A stretch of 64,000 bases of DNA from Nocardia australiensis (GTDB taxonomy: Bacteria > Actinomycetota > Actinomycetes > Mycobacteriales > Mycobacteriaceae): contig NZ_JAJFZM010000001.1 of the NCBI RefSeq assembly GCF_020733705.1, positions 1,240,001-1,304,000 on the forward strand. Reading direction: 5' to 3'. A program made the position numbers and the translations under genes. Numbering within the stretch: position 1 is the stretch's first letter; every line of letters starts with the position of its first letter. Shown here piece by piece: positions 17,738 to 27,164 of the stretch. Under the pieces are notes generated by a model. That model was not told where the DNA came from. It ran no database searches and saw nothing but the letters and a program-made list of their open reading frames with translations.

Positions 17738-18547
17738 ATGGACGCCGTGAACGACGTCGCGAACCACACTTCCGAGCCAGTTCCGGAACCGCCGTCCACA
17801 CCATCGGAGCCGGTTGGGGACGAACGCCGCCGAGGCTCTGGCTCCCGCCTTTACCCGCGTGTCACGAGCTTCCGCTCGCGGCGCGGCGCACTGACCGCGA
17901 CCCAGCAGCAATCGTGGCAACGCACCTGGCCGCGCATCGGTCGCGACGTCGCCGACGAACCACTGAACGCCACCGCGTGGTTCGGCCGCGAGGCACCTCT
18001 CGTCATCGAAATCGGGTGCGGCACAGGCACCGCCACCGCCGCCATGGCGCAGGCCGAACCACACCTGAACCTGATCGGCATCGAGGTATACAAGCCCGGC
18101 CTCGCCCAATTGGTGCATCGCGTCGAGCGGGAAAATATCGAAAACATCCGGCTACTGCGCGGCGACGCCGTCGATGTGCTGGAAAACATGATTGCCGAAC
18201 AATCGCTGACCGGCGTCCGGGTCTTCTTCCCCGACCCGTGGCCCAAGGCAAGGCATCACAAGCGCCGGCTGTTGCAGCCGGCCACCCTCACCCTCATCGC
18301 CAGCCGCCTCCGCCCCGGCGGCGTGTTGCACGTCGCCACCGATCATGCCGACTACGCTGAGCACATCGCCGCCGTCGGCGCGGCAGAACCCCAGCTCATC
18401 GGCCTGAACGAGACGACAGGCGGAGTGAGCGCGGACCATCGGGAAACCGCGCCGATCGGCTTCGAACGACCCATCACCAAATTTGAAAGCAAGGCGCATC
18501 GCGCTGGCAGCGCGATCACCGAGTTCATATGGGGGAAGATCGAATAA
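17738..18547 (+). CDS. trmB: tRNA (guanine-N7)-methyltransferase
   Basis: 269 residues. TrmB methylates N7 of G46 in the tRNA variable loop using SAM. The SAM-binding VIEIGCGTGTATAAMA, the downstream acidic residue in LIGIEVYKPG, the signature VFFPDPWPKARHHKRRL and the C-terminal TKFESKAHRAG (T-x-[FY]-E) are all present. The first 40 residues are a disordered extension seen in actinobacterial forms. ATG 17738 is used; GTG 17747 is an alternative. It is first in the trmB-NYN-mmpL3 operon and overlaps the next start by one base, matching Rv0208c. Confidence 0.95.
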   Translation: MDAVNDVANHTSEPVPEPPSTPSEPVGDERRRGSGSRLYPRVTSFRSRRGALTATQQQSWQRTWPRIGRDVADEPLNATAWFGREAPLVIEIGCGTGTATAAMAQAEPHLNLIGIEVYKPGLAQLVHRVERENIENIRLLRGDAVDVLENMIAEQSLTGVRVFFPDPWPKARHHKRRLLQPATLTLIASRLRPGGVLHVATDHADYAEHIAAVGAAEPQLIGLNETTGGVSADHRETAPIGFERPITKFESKAHRAGSAITEFIWGKIE

Positions 18548-19275
18548 TGAGCCTCAGTGCGATGACCCCCGAGGTCGGAGATGTTGCCAGGGAGGTGCCC
18601 GGTACCGCGCCAGAGGTCCTCGGAAGCGCCACACCGAATGTGCGTCGGGTCCTGTTGGTGTGGGACGCCCCGAATCTGGATATGGGTCTCGGCGCGATCC
18701 TCGGTGGGCGGCCGACCGCCGCCTATCGTCCCAGGTTCGACGCGCTCGGCCGCTGGCTACTCGCACGGACCGCCGAACTGTCGGTCGGCTCCGCCTATCG
18801 GGTGGAACCCGAAGCCACCGTCTTCACCAATATCGCCAACGGCACCGCCGACGTGGTGCGCCCGTGGGTCGAGGCGCTGCGCAATGTCGGCTTCGCCGTA
18901 TTCGCGAAACCCAAAATCGACGAGGACTCCGATGTCGACGCGGACATGCTCGCGCACATCGAATTACGCAGCCGCAGCGCCGGGCTGGCGGGAATCATGG
19001 TCGCATCCGCCGACGGCCAGGCATTCCGCGAGCCACTCGAAGAACTCGCCGCCCACGGAATCCCTGTTCAGGTGCTCGGCTTCCGCGAGCACGCGAGTTG
19101 GGCCGTAACTTCCGATAGTCTCGAGTTCATCGACCTCGAGGACATCCCTGGCGTGTTCCGTGAACCACTGCCCAGGGTCAGCCTCGACTCGCTGCCCGAC
19201 GAGGGTGCCTGGCTGCAGCCATTCCGGCCGCTGTCGGCACTGCTCACCTCTCGCCCCTCGCAAGGAGTCGCTTAG
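18547..19275 (+). CDS. NYN-domain (PIN-like) protein, Rv0207c-like
   Basis: 242 residues. The NYN/PIN-like domain begins with VRRVLLVWDAPNLDMGLGAIL and contains the acidic residues expected for a metal-dependent nuclease-like site (WDAPNLD; DEDSDVDADMLAHIE; VASADGQAFREPLEELAAHGIPVQVLGF). Such domains usually process RNA, but no activity is established for this subfamily. The start at 18547 was chosen because it overlaps the trmB stop (TAATG) and has GGGGGAAG about 10 nt upstream; the in-frame ATG at 18529 is less likely. Its stop overlaps the mmpL3 GTG by one base, so all three genes are coupled. Confidence 0.85.
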   Translation: MSLSAMTPEVGDVAREVPGTAPEVLGSATPNVRRVLLVWDAPNLDMGLGAILGGRPTAAYRPRFDALGRWLLARTAELSVGSAYRVEPEATVFTNIANGTADVVRPWVEALRNVGFAVFAKPKIDEDSDVDADMLAHIELRSRSAGLAGIMVASADGQAFREPLEELAAHGIPVQVLGFREHASWAVTSDSLEFIDLEDIPGVFREPLPRVSLDSLPDEGAWLQPFRPLSALLTSRPSQGVA

Positions 19276-22256
19276 TGTTCACACGCTGGGGCGAGCTGGC
19301 CTATCGGTTCCGCTTTGCCGTTATCGGCATGGTTGTGGCCGCGCTCTTGGCTTTGGGCGGATACGGCCTCGGCCTGGAAGGCCATCTCAGCTCCAGCGGG
19401 TGGGATGACCCCACGTCGGAATCGGCGGAGGCCGCGCGGTTGTCCGATCAGTCGTTCGGTCGTGATCACACGAGTGACGTGATCGTCCTCTATACCGCGC
19501 CCGACGGCACAACGATCGACGATCCCGCCTTCAAGCAGAAGATCGTCGACAGTCTCAACAGCTTGCCGCGCGAGCACCCTGACGAGATCACGAAGGTCAA
19601 CGGGGCCTACTGGCAGACCGAGACCGGACCGGCGTCGCCGTCGACCTTCGGCTCGCAGGACAAAAAGCACACTTTCGCCTCGCTCGCGATCGTCGGTGAC
19701 AACGACACCGATATGGTCCGCAACTTCCGGAAAGTGAAGGACACCTTCGACATTCCGGGCATCGACGTGCAGGTCGCCGGCCTGCAACCGGTGGCGGGCA
19801 CCCTCAACGACACGATCGCCAGCGACACGAAGCGGATGGAGATACTCGCCATCCCCGCTGTCGCGGTGCTGCTGTTCTTCATCTTCGGTGGTGTCGTTGC
19901 CGCCGCGCTGCCGCTGATCGTCGGTGGTCTCACGGTAATCGGCGCCAACGGCATCGTCATGTTCATCACAAAGTTCACCGAGGTGAACTCGTTCGTATCC
20001 AGCGTCGTTTCCATGATCGGTCTCGGTCTGGCGATCGACTACGGACTGTTCATCGTCAGCCGATTCCGTGAGGAACTCGCCGAGGGCTACGACGTCCCGT
20101 CCGCAGTGCGGCGCTCGGTCATGACCGCGGGCCGCACCGTCGTGTTCTCCGCGACCATGATCATCGCCAGCCTCGGCGGCATGCTGCTGTTCCCGCAGGG
20201 CTTCCTCAAATCGATCGCCTACGGTTGCATCGCGACCGTCGCGCTGGCGGCACTGACCACCATCACCATCCTGCCCGCGATGCTCGGCATTCTCGGCAAG
20301 CGCGTGGACATGCTCGGGCTCAAGTGGTTCCGCAAAACCAAGACCGCCGAGGAAATCGAGAACGGCTTCTGGGGCAAGTCAACCCGGTGGGTGATGCGAC
20401 ATCCGCTCAAGATCGCCATCCCGATCTGCGTCGGCTTGTTGTTGCTGATCATCCCGGTCAAGAACCTCGCGTTCGGCGGCATCAACGAGCGATATTTGCC
20501 GCCGGACAATTCGACTCGGCTTGCCCAGGCCAAGTTCGACTCGATTTTCCCGCTCCGCAAATCCGATCCGATCCAGCTGGTCTTCGTCTCCGACGACAGC
20601 AACGCGGTCGGCAAGGTGTGGAAGGAAGCCGACCAGGCGCCCGGTCTCGCGGGCAAATTCGAAGTGCCGACCAAATCGAACACGAATCCGAACGTCTACC
20701 GCACCCCCGCGACGCTCGTGGACTCCGACAACGCCGATCCGACGATCGAATACCTGCGTTCCATCGAATTGCCCGACAACGTCGAGATGTACGTCGGCGG
20801 GCAGCCGACGATCCAGAAGGACAGCATCGACGCGCTGCTCGACCGAATGCCGGCGATGATCGCGCTGGTCTTGTTCGTGACCACGCTGCTGATGTTCCTC
20901 ACCTTCGGCTCGCTGGTGCTGCCGATCAAGGCCGCGTTGATGAGCGCGCTCGGACTGGGTGCCACGCTCGGCATTTTGACGTGGATCTTCGTCGACGGGC
21001 ACGGCGCCGGCCTACTGAATTTCACGCCGCAGCCGATCATGTCGCCGGTACTGGTGCTGATCATCGCGGTTATCTACGGTCTGTCGACCGACTATGAGGT
21101 ATTCCTGTTATCACGCATGGTCGAAGCGCGCTCGCAGGGGGCCTCGACCACCGAAGCGGTACGCATCGGTACCGCGCAGACCGGCCGTATCATCACCGCG
21201 GCCGCGCTGATCCTGCTCGTCGTCACGGGTGCTTTCGCGTTCTCGGACCTGGTGATGATGCAGTACCTCGCCTACGGCATGATCGCCGCGCTGTTCATCG
21301 ATGCCACGATTCTGCGCATGCTTTTGGTGCCGGCGACCATGAAGTTGCTCGGCGACGACTGCTGGTGGGCGCCGGCCTGGATGAAAAAGATCCAGGAGAA
21401 GGTCGGCCTCGGCGAGCCCACCCTGGACGACGAGCGCCCGGGCGGCGGCGATCTCGTCGACCTGGTCAAGACCACCCCGATCACCGACCCGGTCACCGTG
21501 CAGATGCCCGCGCTGGCCGAGGGCTCCAAGGTGCCGAAGTCGCCACGCCGCCCGCGCACGGTGGCCGAGATCGAGGCCGAGGCGCCGACACAGCGCATCG
21601 ACGCCGTCGCGCCCGCCCCGCGGCGCACCGCACCGACTGCGCCGGATCCGACGCGGCCACGGGCGAACCCCGCACCGCACGAACCCGCTCGAACACAGGC
21701 CACGCCGCCTACCACAACCGAATCGGGTGAGTCGAGTACCTCCCACCCGACTCCGGCGCCCCGCCCGCACGACCCGACCCGACCGCGCGCCGCATCCGCC
21801 GAGCCGAACGCACCGTCGCTCGACCTACCCCAGCAGGGCACACCGTCGGTGGATCTTCCCGGACTTGGTGCGCTGTCTTCGGACCTCCCGCAGTCGGGTA
21901 CGTCGCCGAACCAGAGTCCGTCGACGCAGCCCCTGGCCGACTCGAACACGCCGCGCCCGGTGCCGTCGGTGCAGGTACCGAACCCGCCTATCCGCCCGCG
22001 CTCGCTGGCGAGCACCCCGGAATCCGCACCGGCGACCGAGCCACCTGCCGACCACGCCGCCAATGGGAACCAGCCCGCTGCCCCCGAAGAACCCGACAAC
22101 GGCCCGCCGACCACTCGTAGCACCATCGAAAGCTGGATGGCCGAACTGCGTTCTTCGCGCCGGGAAACCGTCAAGCCGGACGAGGGCCGCCACCACGGGG
22201 GCGATGGCCGCACTGTCAGCGTCAACGAACTGCTGCGCAGGCGCGAGCAGGAATAA
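19275..22256 (+). CDS. mmpL3: RND-family mycolate transporter MmpL3
   Basis: 993 residues. In mycobacteria MmpL3 flips or exports trehalose monomycolate across the inner membrane using proton motive force and is essential. Two RND repeats are visible, each with a periplasmic domain after the first helix of the repeat. The proton-relay Asp-Tyr pairs of the family are intact: D255-Y256 (GLAIDYGLFIVSR) and D606-Y607 (GLSTDYEVFLLSR). From about residue 740 the C-terminus is a long disordered Pro/Thr/Ala-rich cytoplasmic tail, longer than in M. tuberculosis (944 residues total). The GTG start at 19275 has AAGGAG upstream and overlaps the NYN stop. Confidence 0.95.
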   Translation: MFTRWGELAYRFRFAVIGMVVAALLALGGYGLGLEGHLSSSGWDDPTSESAEAARLSDQSFGRDHTSDVIVLYTAPDGTTIDDPAFKQKIVDSLNSLPREHPDEITKVNGAYWQTETGPASPSTFGSQDKKHTFASLAIVGDNDTDMVRNFRKVKDTFDIPGIDVQVAGLQPVAGTLNDTIASDTKRMEILAIPAVAVLLFFIFGGVVAAALPLIVGGLTVIGANGIVMFITKFTEVNSFVSSVVSMIGLGLAIDYGLFIVSRFREELAEGYDVPSAVRRSVMTAGRTVVFSATMIIASLGGMLLFPQGFLKSIAYGCIATVALAALTTITILPAMLGILGKRVDMLGLKWFRKTKTAEEIENGFWGKSTRWVMRHPLKIAIPICVGLLLLIIPVKNLAFGGINERYLPPDNSTRLAQAKFDSIFPLRKSDPIQLVFVSDDSNAVGKVWKEADQAPGLAGKFEVPTKSNTNPNVYRTPATLVDSDNADPTIEYLRSIELPDNVEMYVGGQPTIQKDSIDALLDRMPAMIALVLFVTTLLMFLTFGSLVLPIKAALMSALGLGATLGILTWIFVDGHGAGLLNFTPQPIMSPVLVLIIAVIYGLSTDYEVFLLSRMVEARSQGASTTEAVRIGTAQTGRIITAAALILLVVTGAFAFSDLVMMQYLAYGMIAALFIDATILRMLLVPATMKLLGDDCWWAPAWMKKIQEKVGLGEPTLDDERPGGGDLVDLVKTTPITDPVTVQMPALAEGSKVPKSPRRPRTVAEIEAEAPTQRIDAVAPAPRRTAPTAPDPTRPRANPAPHEPARTQATPPTTTESGESSTSHPTPAPRPHDPTRPRAASAEPNAPSLDLPQQGTPSVDLPGLGALSSDLPQSGTSPNQSPSTQPLADSNTPRPVPSVQVPNPPIRPRSLASTPESAPATEPPADHAANGNQPAAPEEPDNGPPTTRSTIESWMAELRSSRRETVKPDEGRHHGGDGRTVSVNELLRRREQE

Positions 22257-22369
22257 CCGTCGCGGGTTACGGATCGGATCGCCAGTAGGCCCGGTCATTT
22301 GGTGGTCGCGATCGCAGCTCGGGCTCGTCGGGCCCGCACGCCGGGCAGCACGTTACTTCCCGGACGCCG

Positions 22370-22385
22370 AGCCGCGACTGCGGCT
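22370..22385. terminator. Weak hairpin between mmpL3 and the DUF2339 gene
   Basis: A 6-bp stem with a 4-nt loop just before the stop codon of the convergent gene. It is the only obvious hairpin in this gap. Confidence 0.3.
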
Positions 22386-22387
22386 GT

Positions 22388-24298
22388 TCAGCGCGGTGCG
22401 GTGCGGGGTGAATCATGGTTGGTAGCACCGGCTTCGGCGAAGACGCGGGCGTAGCGGGTGCCTGCCAGCAGGAGCAGGACGCCGACGACCAGGAATGCGG
22501 CGACGCGGAGCAGGCCGTCGAGGGTGGCTAGGTCGAAGAGGAAGAGTTTTACGAGGGCGGCGGCGGTCAGTAGGAGACCGGAGCCGAGCGCGAGTTTCGA
22601 TATCGAGGCGGATCGGGCCAGGTTGCGCAGGCCGAACAGCAGTGCGGCGGTGGCCGCTGCCATCCATAGAATGGTGGCGACGCTGTGCCCGATGATGAAA
22701 CCGTCGGGCAGCCGGGTGGCGACGCCGAGCGACACGGTTGCGGCCGTCAGTGCGTATAGGCCGACGACACCGGCGATGATCCATAGCAGCGACTGCGTTG
22801 TTTCACTACCGGTGGTGCCGGGAAGCCTGCGGACGCACCACACACCTACCGCGATCACCGTCAACATGAGGACTGCGGCCAGCGCCGTCGAGATCCCCAG
22901 CGTCTGCTCCGCAAGGTGTTGCGTGGCAAGCATTTCCGGATTCGCGGAATCGAATAGAACCAGGGTGCCCAGCGCCGCGAAAACTGTTGCGATACCGGCA
23001 GCGATCGGCAGGCGATGCTGGCCGGCGACACCGAGGAAGCCCACCGACACCAGCAGTAGCGCGATCGGCAGGGTCTGCGTTTCGGTCACCCCGACGCACG
23101 CTTCCAGCAGCGCGAACGAACCGGACGCGGCGGCAACGATGCCGACGTGGCCTGGAATCCTCACCAGCTCACCGAGTTTCGGCGCGGCGGACAGGGCTGC
23201 AACGGTCAACATCACGGCCGCGAACAGGCCCGCGATGATCGCGGCGATGTGCTCGGTGAAGAGAATCGGCACGACAAGCATCGGCGCCGCAGCCAGTCCG
23301 AGGGTCAGTGCGGCCATGACATCCCCGTAGCGTCGACGCACCACGAGCAGGCAGCCGACGAGTCCGATCACCGCGATGGCGATTGCGGCCGTGAATAGCC
23401 AGAACACCCGGTCCCGTGCGGGAGTATCGAAGGTGGCCAACGCAATCGCCAACACGGTTGCGAGCACGGCGGGCAGCGTCCGCACCACATGAAGCACCGG
23501 CCAGTCGCGCACCAATTGCACCGGCACACAGGCCAATTGCAGCACGATCAGGAACGCGAGCAGCACCAACTCCGTCGTCACCACCGGCGACAACACCGCG
23601 GCCCCCACCACGACCAACACCGCGAAGGGCTGCGACTGCCACCGCATTGCCAATGTCACGCCGCCCGCCGTCACCGCGAGCGCCACGGCAAGCCCGAGTG
23701 CCGGAGATAACCACTCGTAAATCGCCGTCACCGCAACGACATCCAAATAGGCACCAGCGATCCCGGTGGCCGCCAAACTGATTCCACCGACGCGCCCACC
23801 GGCCCGCCCGAACACGCGCACCCCAGCCCCGACCAGAGCCACCGAGAACACTACCCCGGCAACAACTCTCGGTACCGGCCCGAAGAACCCGGCCTGCGCC
23901 GCGAGCACCAGCAACATCACGACACCGATCAGCGTCACCCCGACACCGGCCGCCGCCAGCAGCCGGCTGATCATCCCATCCTGCTGCCACCACGGTGTAC
24001 GCGGCGATACGGGTCCCCGCCGCACCGGCGGCCCCGGCGGCCGTGCCCCCGACTCAACCGGCGGCCACGTCGAGCCGACCGGCGGACGCACGCCCAACCC
24101 CGCCTGCGGCCACGTCCCCTGCACAACCGGCGCGCGCGACTCCCCCGATGCCGGAACCCCCGGCGCACCAGGCCAATCCGCAATAACCTGCGTCCGCAAC
24201 AACTCCAGATCTTGCCCCAGCACCCCCAGCTGCGAGCCGAGCGTCGCGAACTCCTCCGACAACCGTCCGATCAGCGCCGGATCGATAGATCTAGTCAT
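22388..24298 (-). CDS. DUF2339-type multipass membrane protein
   Basis: 636 residues. Residues 1-45 are helical (LIGRLSEEFATLGSQLGVLGQDLELL), residues 45-95 are Pro/Gly-rich and disordered, and then some 18 or more hydrophobic segments fill the rest up to residue 625, the usual DUF2339 arrangement. No catalytic motif is apparent and the function of the family is unknown. It is last in a leftward series after the DUF1707 gene, 138 bases downstream. Confidence 0.75.
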   Translation of the reverse strand: MTRSIDPALIGRLSEEFATLGSQLGVLGQDLELLRTQVIADWPGAPGVPASGESRAPVVQGTWPQAGLGVRPPVGSTWPPVESGARPPGPPVRRGPVSPRTPWWQQDGMISRLLAAAGVGVTLIGVVMLLVLAAQAGFFGPVPRVVAGVVFSVALVGAGVRVFGRAGGRVGGISLAATGIAGAYLDVVAVTAIYEWLSPALGLAVALAVTAGGVTLAMRWQSQPFAVLVVVGAAVLSPVVTTELVLLAFLIVLQLACVPVQLVRDWPVLHVVRTLPAVLATVLAIALATFDTPARDRVFWLFTAAIAIAVIGLVGCLLVVRRRYGDVMAALTLGLAAAPMLVVPILFTEHIAAIIAGLFAAVMLTVAALSAAPKLGELVRIPGHVGIVAAASGSFALLEACVGVTETQTLPIALLLVSVGFLGVAGQHRLPIAAGIATVFAALGTLVLFDSANPEMLATQHLAEQTLGISTALAAVLMLTVIAVGVWCVRRLPGTTGSETTQSLLWIIAGVVGLYALTAATVSLGVATRLPDGFIIGHSVATILWMAAATAALLFGLRNLARSASISKLALGSGLLLTAAALVKLFLFDLATLDGLLRVAAFLVVGVLLLLAGTRYARVFAEAGATNHDSPRTAPR

Positions 24299-24436
24299 AC
24301 CCCCATGCTGGGCTCCCCGCCGTGCCGGACCATGAGTAGAAACACCCGCTACTCACCCGATAACTACCCGACATCACCCGCCGGCAACACTCGCCACGTT
24401 TCGCCGAAGCGAACCAGCACATCCGATGTTGGTGCG

Positions 24437-25135
24437 TCAGCGGCCCATGAGCCGACGCCATTGCGACATCAGGGGGTGCTTGGCGGTGATAGAACCGAAA
24501 CGGATGCGGCCGTGCACGACCACGTGCAGCGGGCCGGGCCGCGGCCCGGTACGCACCTTGTTGTTGACGCTGGAACCGACGAGATCGACGGCGTTGAGGT
24601 CGACGGTGGCTTCGGATGGAACGATCAGCGTCAACGAACTGAAGTAATCGTCGAGATGCAGTGCCACCACCTGGGTAGTCATGATCGCCTCGGTGAAATC
24701 GAGCGTGATGCCCGAGAGCCAATTGTTCAGGTGCAGCGTCGGCGCCACCTGCCATGGGCCACGACGGTTGACGTTGGACATGCGGCTGCGGATCAGGTTG
24801 CTCGGTGTTGCGGCCGATCCCACAGCGGCCACTGGCCGCTGCTTAACGAAGGATGGCGCGGCGTTCACGAATGTCGAGGACGGCGCGGCCGGCCGGCCGA
24901 CAAGCCGGACACCGGGCAGGTCGATCAGTACCGAGTTGAGTTCACCGCGCGTCTTGGCGGCCAGCGCCGTGTCCATTCGCTCGGTGAACTCGCCGAGGGA
25001 AAGCATGCCGAGCCCCACGGCCCGCTGCAGCAGTTGACCGACATGTTCGCGTTCGGCGTCGGAGACGCGCAGTTCCCGGTCACCGACGACGTGACCGGAG
25101 CCGGCGCCATCAGATACCGATTCGGGTCCGCCCAT
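24437..25135 (-). CDS. DUF1707 domain protein
   Basis: 232 residues. The N-terminal DUF1707 (SHOCT-like) motif is clear: LRVSDAEREHVGQLLQRAVGLGMLSLGEFTERMDTAL (about residues 22-58). The C-terminal half is beta-rich (LHLNNWLSGITLDFTEAIM; FSSLTLIVPSEATVDLNAVDLVGSSV), like the cell-wall-active antibiotic response/LiaF C-domains often found with DUF1707. It lacks a membrane segment. ATG 25135 is preferred over the longer frame to 25198. Lying directly downstream of a two-component system suggests a role in envelope-stress signalling (inference). Confidence 0.75.
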   Translation of the reverse strand: MGGPESVSDGAGSGHVVGDRELRVSDAEREHVGQLLQRAVGLGMLSLGEFTERMDTALAAKTRGELNSVLIDLPGVRLVGRPAAPSSTFVNAAPSFVKQRPVAAVGSAATPSNLIRSRMSNVNRRGPWQVAPTLHLNNWLSGITLDFTEAIMTTQVVALHLDDYFSSLTLIVPSEATVDLNAVDLVGSSVNNKVRTGPRPGPLHVVVHGRIRFGSITAKHPLMSQWRRLMGR

Positions 25136-25270
25136 GGTTTCGAGATTACCGACCCCCGGCCAAGGGCACATCAGGGCAATCCCGGATTTCGGGCGCAACC
25201 ATGTCGATCGTAAGTCGGATTCTCGACCGCATGACGCGACGGCGATGTCTCCTTCCGCGTGCCGGTCGCG

Positions 25271-25939
25271 TTATTCGAGTCCCTGCTCGATCGCATAGCG
25301 GGTGAGCTCCACCCGATTCGCCAGCTGTAGCTTGCGCAATGTCGCCTGCACATGGTTCTCCACGGTCCGGTGACTGAGTCCGAGCCGGGCGGCGATCTGT
25401 TTGGCGGATAGCCCCTTCGCCACCATCCGCAGCACCTCGGTTTCCCGGTCGGTCAGTGCTGGGCGGTGCGGTTCGTCCGGTTCGGTGGGCGCGGTCGCCA
25501 TACGCCGGTATTCGCCGAGGACCAGCCCGGCCAGCCCGGGGGTGAAGACCGGCTGCCCGGCGGCGGTCGCGCGGACCGCCTCGATCAGTTCGACCACCGA
25601 CGCGCTCTTCACCAGATAGCCGCAAGCGCCCGCCTTGATCGCGTCGAGCACATCGTCGCGTTCGGCCGAGGCCGACAGCACAAGCACTCGGCTGTGTGGC
25701 GACACTCGCAATACCTCGGCGGTGGCCTGCACCCCGTTCCCATCGGGCAGCTGCATATCCATCAGCACGACGGCGGGCCGCACCGCCGCCGCCCGGCGGG
25801 TCGCCGATCCGACCCCGTCGGCGGTGGCGACCACCTGGAACCCGGTCTCGGTGAGATCCCGTGACACTCCGTCCCGCCACATCGGATGGTCGTCAACCAC
25901 CATCACCGAAATCCCCTCGGTCGCATCAGTATCGGTCAC
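25271..25939 (-). CDS. NarL/LuxR-family response regulator
   Basis: 222 residues. The receiver domain contains VMVVDDHPMWRDGV, the phospho-acceptor Asp in VVLMDMQLPDGNG (about residue 60) and the conserved lysine in GYLVKSAS. The C-terminal LuxR-type HTH is LTDRETEVLRMVAKGLSAKQIAARLGLSHRTVENHVQATLRKL. The GTG at 25939 was chosen because CAGGAGG lies 6 nt upstream and the receiver starts at once. It follows the sensor kinase gene with a 46-base gap, its likely partner. It probably controls envelope genes, including its own operon. Confidence 0.92.
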   Translation of the reverse strand: MTDTDATEGISVMVVDDHPMWRDGVSRDLTETGFQVVATADGVGSATRRAAAVRPAVVLMDMQLPDGNGVQATAEVLRVSPHSRVLVLSASAERDDVLDAIKAGACGYLVKSASVVELIEAVRATAAGQPVFTPGLAGLVLGEYRRMATAPTEPDEPHRPALTDRETEVLRMVAKGLSAKQIAARLGLSHRTVENHVQATLRKLQLANRVELTRYAIEQGLE

Positions 25940-25985
25940 CGCGCCTCCTGTGTGTAGCGGGCGCCAGCGGTTGCGTCGTCGCCGG

Positions 25986-27164
25986 TCATGACCGGGGCAC
26001 CCGGAATTCCCATTCGGTCCCGAAGCCGACGCCACCGTCGGCTTCGGTGAGTAGATCCGCGCCGCCACCGAGTGCGGCGATCCGGCCGACGATCGAGCGC
26101 GACACCCCCATGCGTCCCTCCGCCTCCGCCTCGGCCAGCCGCCCTGCCGGTATACCGACGCCGTCATCGCGCACGCTGATGATCAACTCGTCACCCGTAT
26201 CTTCCAGCAGCACATAGGCTTTGGCGCCCGCACCGGCATGCAGCGCGACATTGGACAACGCTGTCGACACCGCCGCCGCGATCTCCTGCGCGGCCCACCG
26301 CCCGACCGGCACCGACTGGCCTGGCGTTGAAACGAAAACCTTCGGCGTCGCCTGCACCGTCAGCAGTGGGCGCAGATCGATATCCACACCACCGGTATCC
26401 TCGCGCACCCCCTGTTCGGACAGCAATACCCGAAGCGCCACTTCCTGTTCCCCGGCGCGGCGCGCCAATTCCTCGGTGGGGCCTCCGATTTCGCTACCCC
26501 GTCGCTTTATGTAGCTCAACACCTGCAGTACACCGTCGTGCACCTCACGTGAAAGCCGTTCTCGCTCTTGCGTCGCCGCGGTCAGTCGCACCGCGCGTTC
26601 GAGCTGCCCCTGGGCGCGCCGGGCGGTGTTCGCGGCCAGTCCGAGCGCCAAGCCGATCGAAACCAGTACCGGCATGGTGGCATCCGCCCACACGTCCTGA
26701 CCCCACTGTTGGCGAACCGTCACGATCACCGCGGCGATCAACAGCCCGGAGGCTACACCGGCGATCGGCCCGCGCAGGATAGCGGCCGAAATCACCGCGT
26801 TGGCGGCCCACAGCGTGGTCGGCAGCGTCTGATGTCCGTGGTACCAGTCATAATCGGCGACCAGCCGCGTCGAGGCGATCAGCGCGATAACCACCACCTG
26901 ATCGCCTACGACCACCCATGTCCGCAGTCGTGCCACATCGGGAAAATGCCACGCCGACAACATCAGCGCCGACGCCCCCGACCAAACGGCCATCAGCGCG
27001 ATCAGCACCCAGCTCAACCGCTGATTCTGGTAATAGGACACCGAGGCGATCTGCTGTCCCACCGCATAGAACAGGGTGACCAACCGAAACGCCTGCGCCG
27101 CCCGCCACAGCGGTGCGGTCGCCGCGTCGGCCGAACTCAGCTCAGCCGCTGGGTGCCGTGTCAT
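25986..27164 (-). CDS. NarL-type sensor histidine kinase
   Basis: 392 residues. The N-terminal half has about six membrane segments with no large extracytoplasmic domain, so it probably senses membrane state. The HisKA_3 phospho-acceptor is RLSREVHDGVLQVLSYI (about residue 210) and the C-terminal ATPase has the N box ALSNVALHAGAGAKAYV and G1 box ISVRDDGVGI; the lysine/arginine-rich G2 region is shorter. ATG 27164 was chosen because the longer frame upstream is non-coding. It overlaps the end of the AI-2E transporter gene by 23 bases and is followed by its response regulator. Confidence 0.88.
   Translation of the reverse strand: MTRHPAAELSSADAATAPLWRAAQAFRLVTLFYAVGQQIASVSYYQNQRLSWVLIALMAVWSGASALMLSAWHFPDVARLRTWVVVGDQVVVIALIASTRLVADYDWYHGHQTLPTTLWAANAVISAAILRGPIAGVASGLLIAAVIVTVRQQWGQDVWADATMPVLVSIGLALGLAANTARRAQGQLERAVRLTAATQERERLSREVHDGVLQVLSYIKRRGSEIGGPTEELARRAGEQEVALRVLLSEQGVREDTGGVDIDLRPLLTVQATPKVFVSTPGQSVPVGRWAAQEIAAAVSTALSNVALHAGAGAKAYVLLEDTGDELIISVRDDGVGIPAGRLAEAEAEGRMGVSRSIVGRIAALGGGADLLTEADGGVGFGTEWEFRVPRS

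Noticed and set aside
17401..17799. 132-codon minus-strand frame between SDR and trmB
   Set aside because: It overlaps the trmB start, with a Ser/Arg/Trp-rich shadow composition.
16454..18118. 554-codon minus-strand frame spanning the SDR and the trmB region
   Set aside because: It crosses two real genes in other frames and reads as Arg/Gly-rich shadow.
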